In this document: positions 1 through 6,108 of the stretch, piece by piece | Layout of the letters: each line of letters opens with the position of its first letter | Position numbering within the stretch: position 1 is the first letter of the stretch | Assembly (NCBI GenBank): GCA_009779655.1 | Contig: WRDV01000064.1 | Coordinates: 1 to 6,290 of the forward strand | DNA: 6,290 nt | Reading direction: 5' to 3' | DNA from: Dehalococcoidia bacterium | Lineage (GTDB): Bacteria > Chloroflexota > Dehalococcoidia > Dehalococcoidales > UBA1222 | Translations under genes and position numbers: made by a program | Notes under the pieces: generated by a model | Databases searched by the model: none | Told to the model about the DNA's origin: nothing | The model's input: the letters and a program-made list of their open reading frames with translations, nothing else

Positions 1-1432
1 CAATATAGCCATGCTCTCTTTTAGACTGATCTACTCCTGCTATGTCCATATGAACCCAGGGAGTATTCTCAGCAAATTCGCCTACGAACATGCCGGCGGT
101 GATAGTGCCTGCCGGCCTGCCGCCCGCATTTTTTATGTCTGCCACGTCGCTTTTGTTCTGCTCCCGGTATTCTTCAAACATGGGCATCTGCCAGCTTAGT
201 TCTCCGGTTTTCCTGCCTGCCGCAAGTACCTTGTCAGCCAGTTCTTGGTTGTTCGTGAGAACAGCGCTAGCCGCATGTCCCAGCGCTATTATGCAAGCCC
301 CTGTTAGAGTGGCGACATCCACGATATACCTGGCCTTCAATTTAGCATTTACGTAAGAGATAGCGTCGGCTAATGTAAGGCGGCCCTCGGCATCTGTTGA
401 GATGATCTCAATGGTTTTACCGTTCATGGCGCGCACCACATCTCCCGGTTTATAAGCTGTACTGCCGGGCATGTTCTCTATTGCTGCCACAACGGCGCTT
501 ACATTGAGTTTTGGTTTCAGTCCGGCAATAGCTGACATAGCGGCGATAACCGATGCCGCGCCGGCCATGTCGCCTTTCATATCTCCCATGCCGTCTGATG
601 GTTTGAGGGAAATCCCTCCTGAATCAAATGTGAGACCTTTCCCTACCAATGCCAAATCAGTCGAATCGGAGGCTCTCCCCTTATATGCCATGATAATGAA
701 CTTAGGCGGCTGAGCGCTGCCTTGCGCTACAGACAGAGTGGCGTTCATTCCAAGTTCAGCCATCTCGTCCTTATCAAGTACGGTGATTTCCATCTTATGC
801 GTTTGGGCTATGTCTTGCGCTATAGCGGCTATATCAGCCGGATACATGAAATTGCTTGGCTCGTTTGCCATGTCGCGCGCCAATATGGCGGCCTCCGCCA
901 TGGTGCGCCCTATGTCAGCGCCTGCTTTGGCTGCTTCGACGTCAGGCGGGGCGAATAGTAACGTAATGCTTTTTACGTCGGGACGTTCGGCTTTTTTAGT
1001 AATGTGGCGCCTGAATGTATAAAGACCAAGATAAGCGCCTTCTGCGGCTGCTTGAGCTGTATCGGACACAGATAGAGAGATAGCATTATCTGTGATCTCC
1101 GCGGCGATAACGGCAGCTTTGTTTTGGCGCATCACTTTGCATATGTCGCCGAATGCGCCGCGCAGTTTGTCCGGTGTGAGACCGTTCCTTTTGCCAAGCC
1201 CCAGCACAGCAAGCAGCCCCGCCGGAATGTCTTTTGGAGTATGAAAGATCTCATATTCGGATAGTTTTCCGTTAAGCCTGCCTTCCTTAATCGCTCTTGT
1301 GATTACGCCGCCAAGAGTCACATCAAGCTCAGTTAGCTGCGCAGAAAAGTTCGGTTCGTTTTCATAAATTCCAATAACTAAAGCATCTGCTTTTTGTAAC
1401 GCAAGCTTACCGTATGCTATTTTGATGTCCAT
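1..1432 (-). CDS. pepA: Leucyl (cytosol) aminopeptidase, peptidase family M17, C-terminus cut by window edge
   Basis: A two-metal cytosolic exopeptidase that removes N-terminal residues, especially leucine, from peptides; family members work as hexamers. Reading from the ATG at 1430-1432 gives 477 residues with no stop. An N-terminal domain (about 1-150) is followed by the M17 catalytic domain. VGKGLTFDSGG carries K265 and D270, K277 follows in ISLKPSDG, KGDMAG carries D288, and STDAEGRL carries D347, E349 and R351. These spacings match the metal ligands and catalytic Lys/Arg of E. coli PepA (K282, D287, D305, D364, E366, R368). The reading ends in the family's C-terminal TPWVHMDIAG block, so probably only 20-35 residues are missing. 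The start is supported by GAGGAG (1438-1443) five bases upstream. The usual signature NTDAEGRL reads STDAEGRL here. The gene is divergent from the nuclease gene at 1567. The family call is very secure. Confidence 0.96.
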   Translation of the reverse strand, partial: MDIKIAYGKLALQKADALVIGIYENEPNFSAQLTELDVTLGGVITRAIKEGRLNGKLSEYEIFHTPKDIPAGLLAVLGLGKRNGLTPDKLRGAFGDICKVMRQNKAAVIAAEITDNAISLSVSDTAQAAAEGAYLGLYTFRRHITKKAERPDVKSITLLFAPPDVEAAKAGADIGRTMAEAAILARDMANEPSNFMYPADIAAIAQDIAQTHKMEITVLDKDEMAELGMNATLSVAQGSAQPPKFIIMAYKGRASDSTDLALVGKGLTFDSGGISLKPSDGMGDMKGDMAGAASVIAAMSAIAGLKPKLNVSAVVAAIENMPGSTAYKPGDVVRAMNGKTIEIISTDAEGRLTLADAISYVNAKLKARYIVDVATLTGACIIALGHAASAVLTNNQELADKVLAAGRKTGELSWQMPMFEEYREQNKSDVADIKNAGGRPAGTITAGMFVGEFAENTPWVHMDIAGVDQSKREHGYI

Positions 1433-1461
1433 ATTATCTCCTCGCACAGTGATACGGTTTA

Positions 1462-1491
1462 TCTATAGCACATTTGTTATATACCTGTCAT
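1462..1491 (-). promoter_or_regulatory. Putative sigma-A promoter for pepA
   Basis: On the minus strand, ATGACA (1486-1491, five of six matches to TTGACA) is followed after 18 bases by TATAGA (1462-1467, four of six matches to TATAAT). This places transcription start around 1455, about 20-25 bases ahead of the pepA start codon and just upstream of its GAGGAG ribosome site. Prediction is by pattern only. Confidence 0.45.
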
Positions 1492-1512
1492 CTTTAGGGA
1501 GGATTTCTTATA

Positions 1513-1540
1513 TTGTTAATGCGTCAATAAGGGGTATAAT
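1513..1540 (+). promoter_or_regulatory. Putative sigma-A promoter for the DUF2779 nuclease gene
   Basis: A perfect TATAAT (1535-1540) lies 16 bases after TTGTTA (1513-1518, four of six matches to TTGACA). Transcription would start near 1547, leaving a leader of only about 20 bases before the ATG at 1567. The ribosome site in that leader is weak: the best match is the purine-rich stretch AGAAGACGAG ending at 1560, six bases from the ATG. The perfect -10 and good position make this plausible. Confidence 0.55.
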
Positions 1541-1566
1541 GCAGCATCAAAGAAGACGAGTAACAT

Positions 1567-3081
1567 ATGTTAAGTAAATCAAGATACTGTCAGGGTATAC
1601 AGTGCCCCAAGATGTTATGGATGGATCTGAACATGCCGGAGCGGTTTGATTCATCTGTATTGGATAAATCGCGGCTGGATGAAGGCAGCGCTGTAGGCGA
1701 TTTAGCAAAAGGATACTTCGGACAGTTTATAGAGGTGCCTTTCTCGCAGGACAAATCCAAAATGACTACTGAGACACAGCGTTTACTTGATGCCGGAGCA
1801 TCCGTTATCGCCGAGGCTTCATTCTCATATCATGGCAACTATTGCAACGCGGATATCCTGCGCGCCGTGCAAGGCGGGTATGATTTAATTGAGGTCAAAA
1901 GCTCCGCTAATTCGGGATGCGATGAGCCCAAAAAGGTCAAGCCTATTTATTTGGAAGACATGGCTTATCAACTCTATGTATTAACGAATTGTGGATTGAG
2001 TATACAAAAAACGTACATTATGCAATTAAACCGCGATTATGTCAGGGCGGGAGAATTAGACATACAAAAGCTGTTTGTATTAACTGACTGCACTGAATAC
2101 GCCTTTGATATGCAGCAGGGCGTCGCGGCAAATATTAGGGAGATAATATCAACAGCAAAGCAGCGTGAAGAACCGGATGTTAGTATCGGCAGTAGATGCG
2201 ATAACCCATATGAATGCGGTTATAAAAGTTGGTGCCTTCGGACAGTGCCGCACGGCAATGTGTTTCAAATTGGCTGGGGCATGTTTGGCAGCAAAAAAGA
2301 TGATGCTTTCAACTCCGGCGCAGTTACGCTTCAAGACGTATTTAATAGCGGTATTAAGCTCTCGGAAAAACAATTCCGTCAGGTTGCAACCGCAGTGCAG
2401 AATCTGCCTCCGCATATCAACAAAGAGGCTATCCGCGCCTTTCTATCTCAAATCAAGTATCCTCTGTATTATTTGGATTTTGAAACGTGCCAACAACCGA
2501 TACCGTTGTGGGATTACGCGTCGCCATACGAGCCGATTCCATTTCAGTATTCGCTGCATATGCAGGAGCTGCCGCGCGGTAAGGCGTCGCATAGAGAGTT
2601 CTTAGGCAAAGAAGGACTTGATCCCCGCCGTGCGCTTGCCGAGCAGTTATGCGCTGATATTCCAATGGATGTGTGCCTTCTAGCTTATAACATGAGCTTT
2701 GAAAAAGGCCGCATAAAAGCTCTGGCGCAGTTATTCCCGGATTTGGCTTGGCACTTAATGAATATACATGACCGCATAGTTGATTTGGCTGAGCCATTTC
2801 GATCGGGAGCTTATTATTGCCGTGAAATGGGCGGCTCTTATTCCATTAAAGCAGTGCTGCCTGCTTTATGCCCTGACGAGCCTGAATTAGACTATAGTGC
2901 TTTAAATATAATTCATAATGGCAGTGACGCTCAGGCGGCTTATTCAGATTTGCATAACCGGCCGCCTGATGTAATTGCCGAAATCCGTACGGCATTGTTG
3001 GACTACTGTCGGCTTGACACGTTAGCCATGGTAAGAATTCTGGAGAAACTGTATAGCGCTGTAAGCGACAAGGCAGCGTAG
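1567..3081 (+). CDS. DUF2779 protein: Cas4/RecB-like PD-(D/E)XK nuclease fused to a DEDDy-type exonuclease domain
   Basis: 504 residues with two nuclease-like halves. Residues 1-225 resemble Cas4/RecB-family nucleases: a SKSRYCQGIQCPKMLW start, a GDLAKGYF motif (44-51), then E83, D96, the E109-V-K111 core and a QLY motif near 135. C13 with C211, C217 and C223 matches the cysteine pattern that holds an iron-sulfur cluster in Cas4 proteins. Residues 298-504 match DUF2779 and read as a DEDDy 3'-5' exonuclease fold: YLDFET (D304, E306), YNMSFEKGRI (N375, E379), HDRIVDL (D402) and Y480-CRL-D484. The start fits other family members, which also open with SKSR...QCPK. The gene stands alone, divergent from pepA and convergent with thiC, with no CRISPR array or other cas gene in the window. 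The family assignment is firm from memory; single-strand DNA processing or repair is inference and its substrate is unknown. Confidence 0.85.
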   Translation: MLSKSRYCQGIQCPKMLWMDLNMPERFDSSVLDKSRLDEGSAVGDLAKGYFGQFIEVPFSQDKSKMTTETQRLLDAGASVIAEASFSYHGNYCNADILRAVQGGYDLIEVKSSANSGCDEPKKVKPIYLEDMAYQLYVLTNCGLSIQKTYIMQLNRDYVRAGELDIQKLFVLTDCTEYAFDMQQGVAANIREIISTAKQREEPDVSIGSRCDNPYECGYKSWCLRTVPHGNVFQIGWGMFGSKKDDAFNSGAVTLQDVFNSGIKLSEKQFRQVATAVQNLPPHINKEAIRAFLSQIKYPLYYLDFETCQQPIPLWDYASPYEPIPFQYSLHMQELPRGKASHREFLGKEGLDPRRALAEQLCADIPMDVCLLAYNMSFEKGRIKALAQLFPDLAWHLMNIHDRIVDLAEPFRSGAYYCREMGGSYSIKAVLPALCPDEPELDYSALNIIHNGSDAQAAYSDLHNRPPDVIAEIRTALLDYCRLDTLAMVRILEKLYSAVSDKAA

Positions 3082-3106
3082 TCGTCCGCGTATTGTGTTG
3101 TCATTG

Positions 3107-4402
3107 TCAGCACTTTGGGGTGTCGATGTCCAAACGCTGCGATACCAGCTGCATAGCGCAGAACTTTCCGCACATGGAACAGGCCTCTCCTGACGTGCGA
3201 TGCTGTTCATGTATTTGACGCACTTTATTCGGATCAAGCGCCAGCGACGCCTGTGTTTCCCAATCCAGTTTTTTGCGCGCTAGGGACATCTGCCGATCGC
3301 GCTCAGCTGCCCCGCTTACACCTTTGGCGATATCTGCGGCATGAGCTGCGATGCGCGAGGCCATTACGCCTTGCCTCACATCATCCGGATTAGGCAGTGA
3401 GAGATGCTCGGATGGAGTAACGTAGCACAAAAAATCCGCGCCGGCTGCTCCTGCGATGGCTCCGCCAATGGCTGATGTGATATGGTCATATCCGGCGGCA
3501 ATGTCCGTCACAAGAGGTCCAAGTACATAAAACGGGGCTTCCTGGCACAGACGTTTCTGGATAAGTATGTTGGCTTCAATTTGGTTTAGGGGAACATGCC
3601 CCGGTCCCTCAACCATTACCTGCACGCCTGCTTCGCGCGAGCGCTGCACTAACTCGCCGAGTGTGATAAGTTCTTCTACCTGGGCGCGGTCGGTGGCGTC
3701 GGCGCCGCATCCTGGACGTAATCCGTCGCCTAAGCTTAGCGTTACATCGAATTCGCGAACTATATCCAGCAGGCGATTAAAATGCTCATACAGCGGGTTT
3801 TCACGCTGATGGTAGAGCATCCAGCCCATAAGAAAAGCGCCTCCTCGCGACACAACATCTGTTATGCGTTTCTGCTGCTTAAGCAAAGAAATAACCCGCT
3901 GCGTTACTCCGCAGTGTACAGTGATGAAGTCTATGCCGTCGCGGCAGTGGTCATAGACGGCGTCGAATAGCTCGCTCGCAGTCATCTTGACAACAGCGTC
4001 GTGGCGCTGCAGTGCCTGCACTCCTGCCTGATATATCGGCACAGAACCGATTGGTATGGTTGAGCGCTGCAATATAGCGCGGCGAATAGCAGGCAGATCA
4101 CCGCCGGTAGAAAGATCCATGGCGGCATGGGCGCCGGCTTTAATAGCAATATCTAGCTTGTCCAGCTCAATGTCAAGATTGACGAAATCGGATGAAGTGC
4201 CTAAGTTAGCATTGACCTTAGTAGAAAGCCCTTTGCCAACTCCGCATACTTCGGCATGAGAATGGTTGATATTGGCCGGTATGACGATGGTACCGGCCTC
4301 TACTCCGCTTCGTATATATTCGACAGGAAGCGCCTCTTTAAGAGCCACTTCCTGCATTTGTGGAGAAATAGTTCCCTGCTTAGCTTGTTCCAGTTGTGTC
4401 AT
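3107..4402 (-). CDS. thiC: Phosphomethylpyrimidine synthase (HMP-P synthase)
   Basis: A radical-SAM enzyme that rearranges aminoimidazole ribotide into hydroxymethylpyrimidine phosphate, the pyrimidine half of thiamine. The protein is the short form without the long N-terminal extension of E. coli ThiC. Visible family blocks (numbered from the start chosen here) are KVNANLGTSSD (62-72), GDGLRPGC (225-232), VEGPGHVPLNQ (264-274), CYVTPSEHLSLPN (326-338) and the C-terminal cluster motif CSMCGKFC with C408, C411 and C415. The cysteine spacing is CX2CX3C, one residue shorter than the CX2CX4C of the long forms; I believe this is normal for the short clade. Two ATGs compete. The one at 4406-4408 directly abuts GGGAG (4409-4413), while the one at 4400-4402 has a proper six-base spacer, so I chose it (431 residues rather than 433). 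Expression is very probably controlled by the TPP riboswitch at 4462-4547. Confidence 0.97.
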   Translation of the reverse strand: MTQLEQAKQGTISPQMQEVALKEALPVEYIRSGVEAGTIVIPANINHSHAEVCGVGKGLSTKVNANLGTSSDFVNLDIELDKLDIAIKAGAHAAMDLSTGGDLPAIRRAILQRSTIPIGSVPIYQAGVQALQRHDAVVKMTASELFDAVYDHCRDGIDFITVHCGVTQRVISLLKQQKRITDVVSRGGAFLMGWMLYHQRENPLYEHFNRLLDIVREFDVTLSLGDGLRPGCGADATDRAQVEELITLGELVQRSREAGVQVMVEGPGHVPLNQIEANILIQKRLCQEAPFYVLGPLVTDIAAGYDHITSAIGGAIAGAAGADFLCYVTPSEHLSLPNPDDVRQGVMASRIAAHAADIAKGVSGAAERDRQMSLARKKLDWETQASLALDPNKVRQIHEQHRTSGEACSMCGKFCAMQLVSQRLDIDTPKC

Positions 4403-4418
4403 GTTCATCTCCCGTTAT

Positions 4419-4452
4419 AAAAACACTAAAGCCGACGTTGCGGCGCCGGCTT
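4419..4452 (-). terminator. Riboswitch expression platform: intrinsic terminator-like hairpin ahead of thiC
   Basis: On the thiC strand, AAGCCG (4447-4452) pairs with CGGCTT (4429-4434), with a further CG/CG step inside across one mismatch. A T-run follows (TTTTT, 4419-4423) after a five-base linker. It lies between the TPP aptamer and the thiC ribosome site. GCCGC inside the hairpin (4440-4444) can instead pair with GCGGC (4462-4466), the 3' strand of aptamer helix P1. Thiamine pyrophosphate binding would hold P1 closed and let the terminator form; without ligand the alternative pairing would disrupt it. The linker before the T-run makes the terminator imperfect, so translational control is not excluded. 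Confidence 0.6.
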
Positions 4453-4461
4453 ATATAAACT

Positions 4462-4547
4462 GCCGCTTACCTCCGCTCGTATTATCGAGGTCAGGCTCAT
4501 GGGGTTGTTCTAAAAAGAACTCTCAGCGTGTAGCACCCCCAGCGGGC
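4462..4547 (-). promoter_or_regulatory. TPP riboswitch (THI element) in the thiC leader
   Basis: The minus strand carries the thi-box elements in order. GGGGGTGCT is followed by the invariant CTGAGA (complement of 4521-4526). A small P3 hairpin GTTCT/AGAAC (4507-4520) comes next, then CCCC (4501-4504) closing P2 against GGGG (4537-4540). The second arm has CCTGACCTCG, the conserved GATAAT (complement of 4481-4486) and CGAGCGGAGG. CCGCT/AGCGG closes P1. This architecture binds thiamine pyrophosphate and represses thiamine genes when the cofactor is plentiful. Its position directly ahead of a thiamine synthesis gene agrees. The boundaries are set by P1 and could be a few bases longer. Confidence 0.93.
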
Positions 4548-4555
4548 TGTTTCTA

Positions 4556-4584
4556 ACTATAACATAGACGTGTTGTCCATGCAA
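4556..4584 (-). promoter_or_regulatory. Putative sigma-A promoter for the thiC riboswitch transcript
   Basis: On the minus strand TTGCAT (4579-4584, three of six matches) is followed after exactly 17 bases by TATAGT (4556-4561, five of six matches to TATAAT). Transcription would begin a few bases before the riboswitch P1 helix, which is where a riboswitch promoter should sit. The -35 is weak. Confidence 0.5.
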
Positions 4585-4646
4585 AAACTATATACGAGGT
4601 TCTGCGGCTTCGCTTTCTCATCTTTTTGCAGTCTACAAATTAAACT

Positions 4647-4657
4647 TATGATAAAAT
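4647..4657 (+). promoter_or_regulatory. Possible -10 region for rsmG
   Basis: An AT-rich stretch contains overlapping -10 candidates TATGAT (4647-4652) and TAAAAT (4652-4657). No good -35 is present; only TTGCAG (4626-4631) or TTTTGC (4624-4629) lie upstream, neither with both good sequence and good spacing. If used, the rsmG transcript would have a leader of roughly 75 bases containing the hairpin at 4671-4690. Confidence 0.3.
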
Positions 4658-4670
4658 GCACAATGAAGGG

Positions 4671-4690
4671 CCTTGCAGCTCGCTGCGAGG
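4671..4690 (+). other. Eight-base-pair hairpin in the rsmG leader
   Basis: CCTTGCAG (4671-4678) pairs fully with CTGCGAGG (4683-4690), with one T-G wobble, around a CTCG tetraloop. No T-run follows, so it is not an intrinsic terminator. It sits about 45 bases before the rsmG start codon in a region with no evident ribosome site. A role in mRNA stability or translation is possible but unproven. Confidence 0.4.
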
Positions 4691-4734
4691 TGTTAAACCA
4701 GCACTGAATAGAATTATTACAAAAGTTAGCATTA

Positions 4735-5469
4735 ATGAACGATATTAATATCATGCAAGATTTAGTTTGCGGCGCATTTAGTTTGAACATCGCGTTGTCG
4801 CCAGTGCAACTTGAGCAGTTTAAGACATATCTTGATGATTTGTTAGACTGGAACCGTCGTATCAACCTGACGGCTATTACTGACTATCGCGAGACACAGT
4901 TAAAGCATTTCGTTGATTCTCTGTCGGTAACGAAGGCCTTTCATAAGCCCCTACCTTACGCTTGCCGCTTTATAGATGTTGGCGCCGGCGGCGGTTTTCC
5001 GGGGCTGCCTCTTAAAATAGCTTTTCCGCAGATTCAATTAACGCTTTTAGAAGCTACTAATAAAAAGTGCGATTTTTTGCGACATATAACACAGCGCCTA
5101 TCGCTTACCGGTGTAGATGTGCTTTGCGCTCGTTCGGAAGAGGCTGCTTTGATGTCGGAGTATCGCGAGCAATTTGATATTGTTCTGGCGCGCGGTCTTG
5201 CAAAAATGGCTGCGCTGAGCGAGCTTACCCTGCCATTTTGCAAGGTGGGCGGAATGCTGATAGCACAGAAAAAAGAGCCTGTCGCCGATGAGTTGAAAGC
5301 AGCTGCTCAAGCTGTTACCCTCCTCGGAGGGCAGATTGCACAGGTTATTCCAATTACATTATCCGAGCTAAATGACAACCGTTGTCTGGTTATCGTGGAA
5401 AAAATTACCCGCACTCCGTCGCCGTATCCGCGCCGCAATGGTGTTCCTGCTAAAAATCCGTTAGGTTAG
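4735..5469 (+). CDS. rsmG: 16S rRNA (guanine527-N7)-methyltransferase RsmG (GidB)
   Basis: A SAM-dependent enzyme that methylates N7 of G527 in the 530 loop of 16S rRNA; in other bacteria its loss gives low-level streptomycin resistance. At 244 residues it is complete for the family. The N-terminal helical part has LLDWNRRINLTAIT (36-49) and LKHFVDSL (56-63). The Rossmann SAM site is FIDVGAGGGFPGLPLKI (79-95), with E106 in LTLLEATNKKCDFL. ARGLAKM (152-158) and the basic tail RTPSPYPRRNGVPAKNPL (226-243) are typical. The first ATG is the only one possible upstream, because a stop lies in frame at 4705-4707; a second ATG at 4753 is an alternative. Neither has a clear GGAGG site. The gene is not beside mnmG, its common partner; thiC is divergent upstream and padR follows after 252 bases. 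Confidence 0.96.
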   Translation: MNDINIMQDLVCGAFSLNIALSPVQLEQFKTYLDDLLDWNRRINLTAITDYRETQLKHFVDSLSVTKAFHKPLPYACRFIDVGAGGGFPGLPLKIAFPQIQLTLLEATNKKCDFLRHITQRLSLTGVDVLCARSEEAALMSEYREQFDIVLARGLAKMAALSELTLPFCKVGGMLIAQKKEPVADELKAAAQAVTLLGGQIAQVIPITLSELNDNRCLVIVEKITRTPSPYPRRNGVPAKNPLG

Positions 5470-5509
5470 CAGAGTTAAGGGCCTTCACGCCGCCGTAAAT
5501 GATGCGGAG

Positions 5510-5531
5510 AGCGTTTACTTTGGTAACTGCT
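5510..5531 (+). terminator. Weak terminator-like hairpin after rsmG
   Basis: AGCGTTTAC (5510-5518) pairs with GTAACTGCT (5523-5531) around a TTTG loop, with one mismatch and one G-T wobble. The tail that follows (TTGTGGGTTGTTGATTTT) is T-rich but interrupted by G. It is the best terminator candidate for rsmG. The rest of 5470-5630 shows no open reading frame or RNA that I can recognise. Confidence 0.3.
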
Positions 5532-5631
5532 TTGTGGGTTGTTGATTTTAAAATTGCGCAAATTGTCTGCCTGCAATATCACCCGTATTCAGTAAGCAGC
5601 AACATTCTATAGCCGTAAATCTAGAGAATTT

Positions 5632-5680
5632 ATAGTTGTTGACAAATAATACTATTCGTTGCATAATATTGTTTGATAGT
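5632..5680 (+). repeat. Repeated ATAGT/ACTAT half-sites over the padR promoter, possible operator
   Basis: ATAGT occurs at 5632-5636 and again at 5676-5680, with its inverse complement ACTAT at 5651-5655 between them. The first pair flanks and overlaps the -35 box, and the third copy lies just past the -10 box. PadR regulators usually bind inverted repeats over their own promoters, so this is a candidate autoregulatory operator. Five-base matches in AT-rich DNA can arise by chance. Confidence 0.3.
5639..5667 (+). promoter_or_regulatory. Strong sigma-A promoter for padR
   Basis: A perfect TTGACA (5639-5644) is separated by 17 bases from CATAAT (5662-5667, five of six matches to TATAAT). This is the best promoter in the window. 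Transcription should start near 5674, leaving a leader of about 48 bases that ends in the GAGGAGG ribosome site of padR. Confidence 0.75.
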
Positions 5681-5721
5681 CAATTCTTGGTTGTAGCGAA
5701 TATATTGGATGAGGAGGTTCA

Positions 5722-6108
5722 ATGAGCTTTATTGTTGCTGGCATTTTGCTGGATGCTTGCGTTTTAGGGGCTCTGTCGAGTGCCCCGGCTTATGGTTATG
5801 AGCTTACGCAGAATACGCAGAAGCGCTTAGGCATTTCAGAGTTGGCATTATACCCGGTTCTGCGCAGGCTCTTAAAAGATGGGCTGCTTGAGTCTTATGA
5901 CGAGCCGTATGACGGGAGAAATCGACGTTACTACAAATTGACTGAACCGGGTGCAAATGCCCTGCGCAAATACGAGGCAGATTGGCTTCGGTATAGAGAA
6001 AATATTGAGCACTTTCTTAAACGACAGCCGGGCGACTTACCTATCGCGCGATACAGAACGCTTGAATCTGAAAGCCAAAATGAAGGAGGCGCGTATGAAC
6101 AGAAATGA
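5722..6108 (+). CDS. PadR-family winged-helix transcriptional regulator
   Basis: 128 residues. The N-terminal 90 form the PadR winged helix: a first helix LLDACVLGALSS (8-19), then PAYGYELTQ (22-30), the recognition-helix region LYPVLRRLLKDGLLES (42-57) and the wing GRNRRYYKLTEPG (65-77). A short helix ALRKYEADWLRYRENIEHFLKR (79-100) probably serves dimerisation, as in the small PadR subgroup. The family binds operator DNA as a dimer and usually represses its own gene and neighbours. The start is fixed by GAGGAGG (5711-5717) four bases upstream. The 3' end overlaps the next gene by 14 bases, and that gene's ribosome site lies inside this one, so the two are probably co-translated. The effector is unknown. 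Confidence 0.92.
   Translation: MSFIVAGILLDACVLGALSSAPAYGYELTQNTQKRLGISELALYPVLRRLLKDGLLESYDEPYDGRNRRYYKLTEPGANALRKYEADWLRYRENIEHFLKRQPGDLPIARYRTLESESQNEGGAYEQK

Noticed and set aside
11..1022. Several plus-strand open frames of 60-95 codons
   Set aside because: They lie opposite pepA, whose full set of catalytic residues is read on the minus strand, and they resemble no family.
2149..2797. Open frames on both strands inside the nuclease gene (up to 146 codons)
   Set aside because: They overlap the 504-residue frame that has intact nuclease motifs throughout, and they lack ribosome sites and recognisable domains.
1567..3081. The Cas4-like gene as part of a CRISPR-Cas locus
   Set aside because: No regularly spaced repeats and no cas1, cas2 or effector gene occur in the window; the fused DUF2779 domain also differs from CRISPR-associated Cas4.
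3073..3140. GCAGCG and CGCTGC as a terminator stem between the convergent genes
   Set aside because: The arms are more than 55 bases apart and no T-run follows on either strand.
4557..4865. A 102-codon minus-strand frame across the thiC-rsmG intergenic region
   Set aside because: It overlaps the 5' end of rsmG and the thiC promoter, has no ribosome site or known domain, and would compete with the clear layout.
4667..5487. Repeated AAGGGCCTT at 4667-4675 and about 5478-5486
   Set aside because: Only nine bases, self-complementary in part, with no shared flanks; likely chance.
5470..5631. A small gene or RNA between rsmG and padR
   Set aside because: I saw no start with a ribosome site, no tRNA-like fold and no known riboswitch motif; only the weak hairpin at 5510-5531 is supportable.
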